DNA of 44,606 nucleotides from the NCBI RefSeq assembly GCF_003429565.1, contig NZ_QUAK01000118.1, forward strand, positions 18,316 through 62,921. Direction: 5' to 3'. Below are positions 23,993 through 31,706 of the stretch, piece after piece (position 1 is the stretch's first letter; each line of letters starts with the position of its first letter). The notes below the pieces were generated by a model. It was not told the origin of the DNA. It was given only the letters and a program-made list of their open reading frames with translations, and searched no databases. Source of the stretch: Streptomyces triticagri (GTDB taxonomy: Bacteria > Actinomycetota > Actinomycetes > Streptomycetales > Streptomycetaceae). A program made the position numbers and the translations under genes.

Positions 23993-24606
23993 CCATGTCG
24001 TCATCCTCCGGCGCGGCGCCGACCTTCACCGAGACCGCACGACGCGCGCAGATCGTGCAGGCCGCCATCACCACGGTCAACGAACTGGGCTACCCGCGGG
24101 CCTCGCTCGCCGAGATCGCCCGCCGCGCGGGAGTCGCCAAGAGCGCGATCGTCTACTACTTCGCCTCCAAGGACATGCTCCTGCTGCACGTCGTCGAGCA
24201 CGTCTTCACCGCGCTCGACGACGTACGGGACAAGGCGGTCGCCGCGCACACGGACCCCGCCGCACAACTCCGTGCGTACGTCGGAAGCCACCTCGCCCAC
24301 GTCGACGGACACCGGCCCGAGATCACCGCGGGCATCGAGATCGTGGTATCCCACCGGGGGCCCGACGGCATCCCGCTCTACCTCACCGCGACCGACGAGG
24401 ACACCGCCCTGCTGCGCCGCATCCTCGGCGACGGCATGGCGCAGGGTGTGTTCCGGCAGCTGCCGCTGCGGCTCGCCGTCGACGTGGTCGAGGCGCTGCT
24501 CGACACGGTGACCACCCAGCTCCAGCGCGACCCGACCGCGGATCTCGGCACCCTGCGCGAGGAGATCCCCACGATCGTCTTCCGCGCTCTGGCGGCGCCG
24601 GAGTGA
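23986..24606 (+). CDS. TetR-family transcriptional regulator
   Basis: 206 residues. The DNA-binding helix-turn-helix is near residues 15-60, with RRAQIVQAAITTVNELGYPRAS followed by LAEIARRAGVAKSAIVYYFASK, the canonical TetR recognition region. The C-terminal ligand and dimer domain has no diagnostic match that I can name. Start choice is uncertain: ATG 23986, GTG 23989 and ATG 23995 are in frame, with GGGGAGAGG just upstream; ATG 23995 has the best spacing from AGAGG. It overlaps the end of the large PH gene, so it belongs to that operon. It probably binds the three palindromes at 21671-21720. Confidence 0.85.
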   Translation: MVTMSSSSGAAPTFTETARRAQIVQAAITTVNELGYPRASLAEIARRAGVAKSAIVYYFASKDMLLLHVVEHVFTALDDVRDKAVAAHTDPAAQLRAYVGSHLAHVDGHRPEITAGIEIVVSHRGPDGIPLYLTATDEDTALLRRILGDGMAQGVFRQLPLRLAVDVVEALLDTVTTQLQRDPTADLGTLREEIPTIVFRALAAPE

Positions 24607-24634
24607 CCACCCGCCTCGGCCGCGCGTCGCCGGA

Positions 24635-24663
24635 TTGACACGGCGTATTGCCGGAACTGCAAT
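24635..24663 (+). promoter_or_regulatory. Promoter with overlapping inverted repeat for the XRE-cupin gene
   Basis: A consensus -35 TTGACA (24635-24640) and TGCAAT (24658-24663) are separated by 17 bases. The start codon follows the -10 by 6 nt, so the mRNA is probably leaderless. The inverted repeat ATTGC-N7-GCAAT (24647-24663) covers the -10, which suits repression by a helix-turn-helix dimer, probably the product itself. Confidence 0.55.
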
Positions 24664-24669
24664 GTCTCG

Positions 24670-25326
24670 ATGGATGCTCAGGACACCGATGCCGCCGACT
24701 CCACCGACACGGTCCTCGCCGAGGTCGGCCCGCGCCTGCGCCGCCTCCGCAAGGACCGCGGAGCCACCCTCGCCGGCCTCTCCGAGAAGACCGGAATCTC
24801 CGTCAGTACGCTGTCCCGCCTCGAATCGGGCCGGCGCAGACCGAGCCTGGAACTGCTCCTGCCGATCGCCCGCGCCCACAAGGTGCCGCTGGACGAACTG
24901 GTCGGAGCACCCCCGGTGGACGACCCCCGGGTCCGTACCCGCCCGATCGTCCGCAACGGCCGCACCGTGCTCCCGCTCAGCAGACGCCCCGGAGGCCTGC
25001 AGGCGTACAAGATGATCCTGCCGCCGACCACCGCAGACCCCGACCCGCGCACGCACGAGGGCTACGAATGGCTGTACGTCCTCTCCGGGCGACTGCGCCT
25101 CGTGCTCGCCGAACACGATGTGGTCCTCGGATCCGGCGAGGCGGCCGAGTTCGACACCCGCGTGCCGCACTGGTTCGGTGCCGTCGGCGACGAGGCGACG
25201 GAGTGCCTGGTCCTGTTCGGACCGCAGGGCGAGCGGATGCACGTACGGGCACGGCCCGCCCGTCGTAAGGGGGAGCGGGAGGCCGATGACGGGGCGGGGG
25301 AGGGGAGTGCGGAAGAGGCCGGTTGA
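24670..25326 (+). CDS. XRE-family regulator with C-terminal cupin sensor domain
   Basis: 218 residues. The helix-turn-helix (about 20-75) reads LRRLRKDRGATLAGLSEKTG then VSTLSRLESGRRRPSLELLL. A flexible link leads to a cupin_2 domain (about 110-190) with THEGYEWLYVLSGRLRLVLAE and EAAEFDTRVPHWFGAVG, whose His/Glu positions may bind a metal or small molecule. The HTH-cupin regulators in this family sense metabolites such as amino acids or polyamines and often repress themselves. The last 20 residues are charged and low in complexity. ATG 24670 has no ribosome site but sits 7 bases past a good -10. It precedes the quinone-reductase/acyl-CoA dehydrogenase operon by 95 bases and could regulate it. 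Confidence 0.87.
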   Translation: MDAQDTDAADSTDTVLAEVGPRLRRLRKDRGATLAGLSEKTGISVSTLSRLESGRRRPSLELLLPIARAHKVPLDELVGAPPVDDPRVRTRPIVRNGRTVLPLSRRPGGLQAYKMILPPTTADPDPRTHEGYEWLYVLSGRLRLVLAEHDVVLGSGEAAEFDTRVPHWFGAVGDEATECLVLFGPQGERMHVRARPARRKGEREADDGAGEGSAEEAG

Positions 25327-25343
25327 GACGGTTCCGCTCGGGC

Positions 25344-25360
25344 AAGCGACCGCTTAGTAT
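25344..25360 (+). promoter_or_regulatory. Candidate operator AAGCG-NN-CGCTT next to a -10 element
   Basis: A 12-bp palindrome AAGCGACCGCTT (25344-25355) abuts TAGTAT (25355-25360), a good -10 hexamer, about 60 bases upstream of the ATG at 25422. The arrangement suggests a repressor-controlled promoter for the dehydrogenase operon. The regulator is not known; half sites of this kind are common for TetR-type regulators of acyl-CoA catabolism. Confidence 0.4.
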
Positions 25361-25421
25361 GCGAAGGGTCGGGCTCCGCGAGCCAGGCGCAACGACTTCC
25401 GACCCTCCGTGGAGGCCCCGC

Positions 25422-26390
25422 ATGCAGGCATGGCGAGTGCACGAGAACGGCGAGCCGAGCGAGGTGATGCGCCTCGAGGAGGTCCCCGAGCCGGTACCGG
25501 GCGAGGGGCAGGTCTTGGTCAAGGTGCGGGCCGCGAACATCAACTTCCCCGATGCCCTGCTCTGTCGCGGGCAGTACCAGGTGCGGCCGCCGCTGCCGTT
25601 CACCCCCGGGGTGGAGATCTGCGCCGAGACCGAGGACGGCCGCCGGGTGATGGCCACCGCAGGCCTGCCGCACGGCGGCTTCGCCGAATACGCCCTGGCC
25701 GACGCGGCGGGGATGCTCCCCGCACCCGATTCGCTCGACGACGCCGAGGCCGCCGCCCTGCACATCGGGTACCAGACCGGCTGGTTCGGGCTGCACCGCC
25801 GCGCGCACCTCCAGGAGGGCGAGACGCTCCTGGTGCACGCCGCGGCGGGCGGCGTCGGCAGCGCCGCCGTACAGCTCGGCAAGGCCGCGGGCGCCAAGGT
25901 CATCGGAGTCGTCGGCGGCGAGGCCAAGGCCCGGGTCGCCCGCGAGCTCGGCTGCGACCTCGTCCTGGACCGGCGCTCCGACGACATCATCGCCCGCGTC
26001 AAGGAGGCCACCGGCGGGCGCGGTGCCGACGTGATCTACGACCCGGTCGGCGGCGACGCCTACGCCAAGTCCGTCAAGTGCATCGCCTTCGAGGGCCGAC
26101 TGCTCGTCGTCGGCTTCGCGAGCGGCGCGATCCCCACCCCCGCGCTCAACCACGCCCTGGTGAAGAACTACTCGATCGTCGGCCTGCACTGGGGCCTGTA
26201 CAACTCCAAGGACCCGCAGGCGGTACTCCGCTGCCACCAGGAGTTGACCGAGCTCGCGGCGAAGGGCGCCATCAAGCCGCTGGTCAGCGAGCGCGTCGGC
26301 CTCGACGGTGCGGCCGCCGCAGTGCAGCGCGTCGCCGACGGCGTCACCACCGGCCGCGTCACCGTGGTCCCCGGGGAGGCAGCCGCATGA
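25422..26390 (+). CDS. NADPH:quinone oxidoreductase family protein (zinc-independent MDR)
   Basis: 322 residues from ATG 25422, with GGAGG (25411-25415) 6 bases upstream. It is a medium-chain dehydrogenase/reductase: ANINFPDALLCRGQYQVRP lies in the N-terminal GroES-like domain, and LLVHAAAGGVGSAAVQLGKAAGAKVIG is the NADP-binding Rossmann fingerprint. GADVIYDPVGGDAY follows. Zinc-binding cysteines are absent, as in quinone and enoyl reductases of this class. Given the coupled acyl-CoA dehydrogenases, an enoyl-CoA or quinone reductase role in a catabolic route is plausible. Its stop overlaps the next start (ATGA), so translation is coupled. Confidence 0.85.
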   Translation: MQAWRVHENGEPSEVMRLEEVPEPVPGEGQVLVKVRAANINFPDALLCRGQYQVRPPLPFTPGVEICAETEDGRRVMATAGLPHGGFAEYALADAAGMLPAPDSLDDAEAAALHIGYQTGWFGLHRRAHLQEGETLLVHAAAGGVGSAAVQLGKAAGAKVIGVVGGEAKARVARELGCDLVLDRRSDDIIARVKEATGGRGADVIYDPVGGDAYAKSVKCIAFEGRLLVVGFASGAIPTPALNHALVKNYSIVGLHWGLYNSKDPQAVLRCHQELTELAAKGAIKPLVSERVGLDGAAAAVQRVADGVTTGRVTVVPGEAAA

Positions 26391-27577
26391 CCGACGCCAC
26401 CGAACTGCGCACCAGGACAAGGGAGTTCCTCGCCGAGCACCCGCCGGCGAGCACACCGCGCGAGGAGTTCCTGCGCGCCCGCTTCGACGCCGGCCTCGCC
26501 TGGGTGCACTACCCGCAGGGCCTGGGCGGCCTCGGCGTACCCCGCGCGCTGCAGGCCGTCGTCGACGCCGAACTCGAAGCCGCCGGCGCACCGGACAACG
26601 ACCCGCGCCGTATCGGCATCGGCCTCGGCATGGCCGCACCGACCATCCTCGCCTTCGGTACCGACGAGCAGAAGCAGCGCCTCCTTCGCCCTCTGTGGAC
26701 CGGCGACGAGGTCTGGTGCCAGCTGTTCAGCGAGCCCGGCGCCGGCTCCGACCTGGCCGCGCTCGCCACCCGGGCGATCCCCGCGAGCGACGGCTCCGGC
26801 GACTGGATCGTCAACGGCCAGAAGGTGTGGACGTCCAACGCGCACAACGCCCGCTGGGCCATCCTCATCGCCCGCACCGACCCCGACCTGCCCAAGCACC
26901 GGGGCATCAGCTACTTCCTCTGCGACATGACCGACCCGGGTGTCGAGGTGCGCCCGCTGCGCCAGATCACCGGCGAGGCCGAGTTCAACGAGGTCTTCCT
27001 CACCGACGTACGCATCCCCGACGCGATGCGCCTCGGCGGGATCGGCGACGGCTGGAAGGTCGCCCAGACGACCCTGATGAACGAACGCGTCGCCATCGGC
27101 GGATCCCGCATCCCACGCGAGGGCGGCATGATCGCCTCCACCGCCGCCCTCTGGCGCGAACGCCCCGACCTGCGCACCCACGACCTCCACCAGCGCCTGC
27201 TCGAACTCTGGGTCGAGGCCGAGGTGGCGCGCCTCACCGGCGAGCGGCTGCGCCAGCAGCTCGTCGCGGGCCAGCCGGGCCCCGAGGGCTCCGGCATGAA
27301 GCTCGGCTTCGCCCGCCTCAACCAGCGCATCAGCGGCCTCGAGGTCGAACTCCTGGGCGAGGAGGGCCTGTTGTACGACGACTGGACCCTGCGCCGGCCC
27401 GAGATCGTCGACTTCACCGGCCGCGAGGCCGGCTACCGCTATCTGCGCTCCAAGGGCAACAGCATCGAGGGCGGCACCAGCGAGGTGCTCCTGAACATCG
27501 TCGCCGAGCGCGTCCTCGGACTGCCGTCCGAACCACGTACCGACAAGGACGTCGCATGGAAGGACCTCGCCCGATGA
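26387..27577 (+). CDS. Acyl-CoA dehydrogenase, first of a pair
   Basis: 396 residues. The FAD-dependent acyl-CoA dehydrogenase fold is shown by GLGMAAPTILAFGTDEQKQRLL, QLFSEPGAGSDLAALATRA (flavin/substrate loop), WIVNGQKVWTSNAHNA and, near the end, SKGNSIEGGTSEVLLNIVAERVLGLP. It oxidises an acyl-CoA to a 2-enoyl-CoA and passes electrons to ETF. It starts inside the quinone-reductase stop (ATGA) and overlaps the next dehydrogenase the same way. Paired genes like this often make one mixed alpha2beta2 enzyme in actinobacteria (as in the sterol-degrading ChsE and FadE pairs). I infer that arrangement here, while the substrate is unknown. Confidence 0.88.
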   Translation: MTDATELRTRTREFLAEHPPASTPREEFLRARFDAGLAWVHYPQGLGGLGVPRALQAVVDAELEAAGAPDNDPRRIGIGLGMAAPTILAFGTDEQKQRLLRPLWTGDEVWCQLFSEPGAGSDLAALATRAIPASDGSGDWIVNGQKVWTSNAHNARWAILIARTDPDLPKHRGISYFLCDMTDPGVEVRPLRQITGEAEFNEVFLTDVRIPDAMRLGGIGDGWKVAQTTLMNERVAIGGSRIPREGGMIASTAALWRERPDLRTHDLHQRLLELWVEAEVARLTGERLRQQLVAGQPGPEGSGMKLGFARLNQRISGLEVELLGEEGLLYDDWTLRRPEIVDFTGREAGYRYLRSKGNSIEGGTSEVLLNIVAERVLGLPSEPRTDKDVAWKDLAR

Positions 27578-28695
27578 GTGCCACGCCCGACCTGCTGTAC
27601 TCGGACACCGAGGACGAACTGCGCTCGGCCCTGCGCGGACTGCTCACCGACCGCTGCGACCCGGCCGCGGTGATCGCCCGCACCGAGACCGGCGAGCCAC
27701 ACGACCCGGCCCTGTGGAAGGCGCTCGCCGCCGACATGGGCCTCGCCGGCCTCCTGATCCCCGAGGACCTCGGTGGCCAGGGCGCCACCCATCGCGAAGT
27801 AGCGGTCGTACTGGAGGAGTTGGGCCGTGCGATCGCTCCCGTCCCGTATCTGACCAGTGCCGTGATCGCCACCGAGACGCTGCTCGCCGGCGACACGACG
27901 AAGGGCGGCGTCGCAGCCGGCCTCCTCGCCGAGCTCGCCGCCGGCCGCCGCGTCGCCGTACTCGCCCTGCCCTGGACGACCGCGCCCGGCGGCGCTCCGT
28001 ACGCCGGAGTGGAGCAGCGGGACGGGCAGCTGCACGGGCGCGTCACCGGGGTCGCCGACGCCCTCGCCGCGGACGTCCTGCTCGTACCGGCGGACGGGCT
28101 CCTGTACGCCGTGGAGACCGCAGCCGAAGGGGTGGCCGTCACCGCGCAGACCGCACTCGACCTGACCCGCCCCACCGCGGTGGTCGAACTGACCGGCGCT
28201 CCCGCGCGCCCGCTCACCGGCGACCCGGCAGCCACCCGACTCGCCCTGGACAAGGGCCTGTCGGCAGGCGCCGGACTGCTCGCCTCCGAGCAACTCGGCC
28301 TCGCCGACTGGTGCTTGACGGAGACCGTCCGCCACACCCGCGAACGCAACCAGTTCAACCGGCCCGTCGGCTCCTTCCAGGCACTCAAGCACCGCATGGC
28401 CGAACTCTGGCTCGAGGTGGTCAACTCCCGCGCAGCCGCCCGCAATGCGGCCGACGTCCTGGCCACCGGAGGCGACGAGCGGGCGCTCGCCGCCTCCCTC
28501 GCCCAGTCCTACTGCGCACCGGTCGCCGTCCGGGTCGCCGAGGAAGCGCTGCAACTGCACGGCGGCATCGGCATGACCTGGGAACACCCCGTCCACCTCT
28601 ACCTCAAGCGCGCCAAGTCCGACTCCCTGGCCCTCGGCAGCGCGGGCCGCCACCGGGAGCTCATCGCCGACCTGGTGGACCTCCCCGCGCCCTGA
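27574..28695 (+). CDS. Acyl-CoA dehydrogenase, second of a pair
   Basis: 373 residues. The N-terminal helical domain has LWKALAADMGLAGLLIPEDLGGQG; the middle beta domain is divergent and lacks the standard SEPGAGSD loop. The C-terminal domain has RHTRERNQFNRPVGSFQALKH, with the flavin-phosphate arginine, and LQLHGGIGMTWEHPVHLYLKRAK. The divergent middle region is typical of the partner subunit in heteromeric acyl-CoA dehydrogenases. It is probably needed for activity of the 26387 product rather than acting alone. It ends the three-gene operon and is convergent with the GH43 gene. Confidence 0.87.
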   Translation: MSATPDLLYSDTEDELRSALRGLLTDRCDPAAVIARTETGEPHDPALWKALAADMGLAGLLIPEDLGGQGATHREVAVVLEELGRAIAPVPYLTSAVIATETLLAGDTTKGGVAAGLLAELAAGRRVAVLALPWTTAPGGAPYAGVEQRDGQLHGRVTGVADALAADVLLVPADGLLYAVETAAEGVAVTAQTALDLTRPTAVVELTGAPARPLTGDPAATRLALDKGLSAGAGLLASEQLGLADWCLTETVRHTRERNQFNRPVGSFQALKHRMAELWLEVVNSRAAARNAADVLATGGDERALAASLAQSYCAPVAVRVAEEALQLHGGIGMTWEHPVHLYLKRAKSDSLALGSAGRHRELIADLVDLPAP

Positions 28696-28732
28696 GCGGG
28701 ACGGCAGCCGTCAGCCGCCGGACCCACCACCG

Positions 28733-29863
28733 TCACTCGAAGAACTTCAGGCCCCAGCCCGTGTCGGAGGTGGGTCCCGGAACATTCGCACGCTGGTACG
28801 TCGTGTCGCCCCACCACAGGAACGACCCGATGTACCAGTGGCGGTTCTCCCAGGAGTACGGAGTGCCCTTCTCGACCGCGTGGAACATGGACGGGAAGTG
28901 CTCGCCCGCCGGCGGGGACGTGCCGATGTCCCCGTCGAGGAGCACGAAGGTGTGGTGACCCGGCCCGTCCACGTACAGAGTCGGGTCCCAGCCGGACATC
29001 ATCGTGTCGCCGTGCGAGCCGAAGAGGCAGCCGTTCGACTTGTACCAGTCCCACACATAGGTGGGGTCGCCGCCGGCCCGCAGGCGCAGGTCGGCCATGC
29101 AGTACTGGTCGCTCCAACTGCCGTTGGCCGAATACACGATATGCAGCTGCCCGTTCGGATCCTTGATGGGCTCAGGGGCCTCGTTGATGTACGGGTCGCC
29201 CACCACCCGCTCCCAGCTCTCGCGCGGCTGCGAGATGATGTGCCGCTCGCCGGTGGGTGTGGTCGGATCGCTCATGCGGGCGATGTAGAGGTTCTGCTCC
29301 ACATTCGTGTCACCCTCCCAGCCCGACCAGACGAACCAGCGCTGCCCCTCGAAGGTGAACAGGGCGCCGTCGATCGCCCACTTGTCGTCCGGCAGCGCCA
29401 GCTTCTGCGCCTCGCCGTAACCCGTGTCCGGGCTGTCCGAGCTGATGACGTACATCCGGTGGGCGGCTCCGGTGCCGGCCGCGAAGTAGATGTAGTAGCG
29501 GCCGCCGTCCCGGACGATCTCCGGGGCCCACACCTCGCCGAGCCCGCCCTCGTCCCGCCACACCGTCGTCGCGGGCGCCGAGGCCAGGCCGTCGAGGGAC
29601 GAGGCCTGCCGCACGACGATGCCGCCGTCGCCCGTCTTGACCGCCACATAGGTGCTGCCGACCCGCAGCACGCTGGGATCGGCGCCGGCCAGGCCGGTCG
29701 GGCCGCGCGGGGCCTCGGCCGCCTTCCCCACCGATTCCGCTTCGGCCTGCGCCCTGCCGTCCCCGGAGTTCGCCGCGCCGGACGACGGCACCGACAGGAA
29801 GAGCGCGAGAGCGACACCCAGAGCGAGGGCGCCGAGTCCGAAGGGTCGTCGCAGCAGTGCCAT
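28733..29863 (-). CDS. Secreted family-43-type glycoside hydrolase
   Basis: 376 residues. A signal peptide (hydrophobic core LGALALGVALALFLSV, cut near SGA-A) exports it. The five-bladed beta-propeller family GH43 is suggested by LAGADPSVLRVGSTYVAVKT, with the catalytic-base Asp near the start, and DDKWAIDGALFTFEGQRWFVW, with the middle Asp. YINEAPEPIKDPNGQLHIVY supplies a Glu. These match the D-D-E triad of alpha-L-arabinofuranosidases and beta-xylosidases. The closest relatives act on arabinan or xylan side chains, but the substrate is not proved. ATG 29863 has GGAGAGG about 9 bases upstream. It is divergent from an ABC importer with a palindromic operator between them, suggesting release and uptake of a product or simply a shared region. 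Confidence 0.82.
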   Translation of the reverse strand: MALLRRPFGLGALALGVALALFLSVPSSGAANSGDGRAQAEAESVGKAAEAPRGPTGLAGADPSVLRVGSTYVAVKTGDGGIVVRQASSLDGLASAPATTVWRDEGGLGEVWAPEIVRDGGRYYIYFAAGTGAAHRMYVISSDSPDTGYGEAQKLALPDDKWAIDGALFTFEGQRWFVWSGWEGDTNVEQNLYIARMSDPTTPTGERHIISQPRESWERVVGDPYINEAPEPIKDPNGQLHIVYSANGSWSDQYCMADLRLRAGGDPTYVWDWYKSNGCLFGSHGDTMMSGWDPTLYVDGPGHHTFVLLDGDIGTSPPAGEHFPSMFHAVEKGTPYSWENRHWYIGSFLWWGDTTYQRANVPGPTSDTGWGLKFFE

Positions 29864-30058
29864 GAGCCCATTCCTCTCCGCGCCTCCACCGCACCGCGTC
29901 AGGTGCCGGCCGTACGGCGCGTCCGTTACAACGTTGGAACGATGCGTCCTCAGCGTCCCGAAGGGCTTGGAGTCCTGTCAACGGCCGTGCAGTGGAAGCG
30001 AGTTGGCTTCACATGGCTATGTCGACAAGGGGACTGCACGCCGCGTTGTGCCGTACGG

Positions 30059-30080
30059 CATAATTGCGAGCTGTTCGCAA
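30059..30080 (+). promoter_or_regulatory. -10-like element with adjacent palindromic operator TTGCGA-N5-TCGCAA
   Basis: CATAAT (30059-30064) matches the TATAAT -10 at five of six bases. The perfect inverted repeat TTGCGA (30064-30069) / TCGCAA (30075-30080) begins at its last base and covers the expected transcription start. This is a classical repressor position. It lies 31 bases upstream of the binding-protein ATG, in an AT-richer stretch than its surroundings. The -35 is weak. Confidence 0.5.
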
Positions 30081-30110
30081 CAACTATCGATCTTGAACAG
30101 AGGTGTGTCC

Positions 30111-31706
30111 ATGACGGGCCGTTGGATACGGGGAACCGGCGCGACCGCGGCCGCAGCCGCACTCGCGGTCACCGCCGCGGCCTGCTCGGCCCCCGGCGGC
30201 GACTCCGGATCGGACGGCGCGAAGACCTCCGCCGTGGTCGGTATCGCCTACGAACCGGACAGCCTCAGCCCACTCCTCGGCTACGGCAAGGACGGCAACT
30301 CCAAGATCTTCGACGGCCTGCTCACCCACGACGGCGACATGAAGCTGAAGCCGGCACTCGCCACCGAACTGCCCAAGATCAGCGACGACGGCCGTACCTA
30401 CACCTACAAGCTCCGCAAGGACGTCGAGTTCAGCGACGGCGAACCCCTCACCGCCGACGACGTCGTCTTCACCTACGAGACCATCCTCGACAAGAAGACC
30501 AACAACCCCTCCAAGACGGAACTCGACGCCGTCGAAAGCGTCGAGGCCAAGGACGAACAGACGGTGGTCTTCCACCTCGACTACCCCTACGCGCCGTTCG
30601 CCGAGCGGACCGTCCTGCCCATCGCCCCGAAGCACATCGCAGGCAAGCAGAACGTCAACACCGGCGCCTTCACCACCAAGCCCGTCGGCACCGGCCCGTA
30701 CAAGCTCGTCAAGTGGTCCAAGGGCGAGAAGCTCACCTTCAAGGCCAACCCGCACTACTGGGGCGGCGCGCCCAAGGTGAAGGACTTCACCATGGCGATC
30801 ATCAAGGACGACGACGTCCGCGCCACCCGCCTGCGCAGCGGCGACCTGGACGGCGCGATCCTGCCGCCCAACCTCGCGAGGACCTTCACCGAGGACAGCG
30901 ACAAGCAGACCCTTGCGGCCAAGAGCTTCGACTACCGCGTGGTCACCCTGCCCACCGGCAACAAGGTCGCAGGCGACACCGACGTACGCCGCGCCCTCGA
31001 CATCGCCGTCGACCGCAAGGCCATGGTCGACTCCATCCTCTACGGCGCAGGCAAGGCCGCCTACGGCCCGGTCCCCACCGACAGCGAGTGGTTCACCAAG
31101 GGCACCGAACGCCGCCACGACCTCGAGAAGGCCGAGCAGATCCTCGACGACGCCGGCTGGAAGAAGGGCTCCGACGGCATCCGCCGCAAGAACGGCATCA
31201 AGGCCTCCTTCCCGCTCTGGTACCTCTCCGGCGACAAGCTCCGCCAGGACCACGCACTCGCCTACGCCTCCGACGCCAAGAAGGCCGGCATCCAGATCAA
31301 GGTCCAGGCAGGCACCTGGGAGGTCATCCAGCCGCGGATGAAGTCCGACGCCGTCCTCGCCGGCGGCGGCGCACCCGCCGACCCCGACTTCGACCAGTAC
31401 ACGCTGCTCAAGTCCGACCTCGCGGGCGACGGCTTCAACAACATGGCGCACTACGACAACCCGGCCGTCGACAAGGACCTCGACAAGGCCCGCCGTACCG
31501 ACGACCGCGCCGCCCGCAAGTCCGCGTACGACAGCATCCAGCGCGCCCTGGTCAAGAACCCCGGCTACACCTTCCTCACCCACATCGACCACGCGTACGT
31601 CGTCGACAAGAAGTACGGCGAGCTGAGCACCCAGGTCGAGCCGCACGACCACGGCTTCGCGACCGGCCCCTGGTGGAACGTCGAGGACTGGCAGCCCGGC
31701 AAGTGA
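30111..31706 (+). CDS. Peptide/nickel-type ABC transporter substrate-binding lipoprotein (SBP_bac_5)
   Basis: 531 residues from ATG 30111, with AGAGG 7 bases upstream. The signal ends in the lipobox AAAC (cysteine about residue 25), so it is membrane-anchored outside the cell. The SBP_bac_5 domain begins at IAYEPDSLSPLLGYGKDGNSK and includes LTADDVVFTYETILDKK, KPVGTGPYKLVKWSKGEKL, ANPHYWGG and TDVRRALDIAVDRKAMVDSIL, which is the standard order for DppA/OppA/NikA proteins. The ligand could be a peptide, nickel chelate or oligosaccharide. The neighbouring secreted GH43 makes a sugar ligand worth considering. It heads a five-gene coupled operon. Confidence 0.9.
   Translation: MTGRWIRGTGATAAAAALAVTAAACSAPGGDSGSDGAKTSAVVGIAYEPDSLSPLLGYGKDGNSKIFDGLLTHDGDMKLKPALATELPKISDDGRTYTYKLRKDVEFSDGEPLTADDVVFTYETILDKKTNNPSKTELDAVESVEAKDEQTVVFHLDYPYAPFAERTVLPIAPKHIAGKQNVNTGAFTTKPVGTGPYKLVKWSKGEKLTFKANPHYWGGAPKVKDFTMAIIKDDDVRATRLRSGDLDGAILPPNLARTFTEDSDKQTLAAKSFDYRVVTLPTGNKVAGDTDVRRALDIAVDRKAMVDSILYGAGKAAYGPVPTDSEWFTKGTERRHDLEKAEQILDDAGWKKGSDGIRRKNGIKASFPLWYLSGDKLRQDHALAYASDAKKAGIQIKVQAGTWEVIQPRMKSDAVLAGGGAPADPDFDQYTLLKSDLAGDGFNNMAHYDNPAVDKDLDKARRTDDRAARKSAYDSIQRALVKNPGYTFLTHIDHAYVVDKKYGELSTQVEPHDHGFATGPWWNVEDWQPGK

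Noticed and set aside
22022..24004. Minus-strand open frame of 660 codons opposite the PH-domain genes
   Set aside because: It is rich in Arg, Gly, Asp and His with no domain, and lies exactly antisense to clear coding sequence. It is a GC shadow.
24001..25242. Minus-strand open frame of 413 codons opposite TetR and the XRE-cupin gene
   Set aside because: It is a low-complexity Gly/Arg/Val shadow and covers the promoter of a well-supported gene.
28700..28712. Possible terminator GACGG-CAG-CCGTC between the acyl-CoA dehydrogenase and GH43 genes
   Set aside because: A five-base stem is expected by chance in this composition, and there is no supporting tract.
28838..31702. Very long open frame continuing upstream of the DppB-like permease, total 1289 codons
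   Set aside because: It is an artefact of high GC: the first part is antisense to the GH43 gene and then out of frame with the binding-protein gene. Only the part from 31703 has permease homology.
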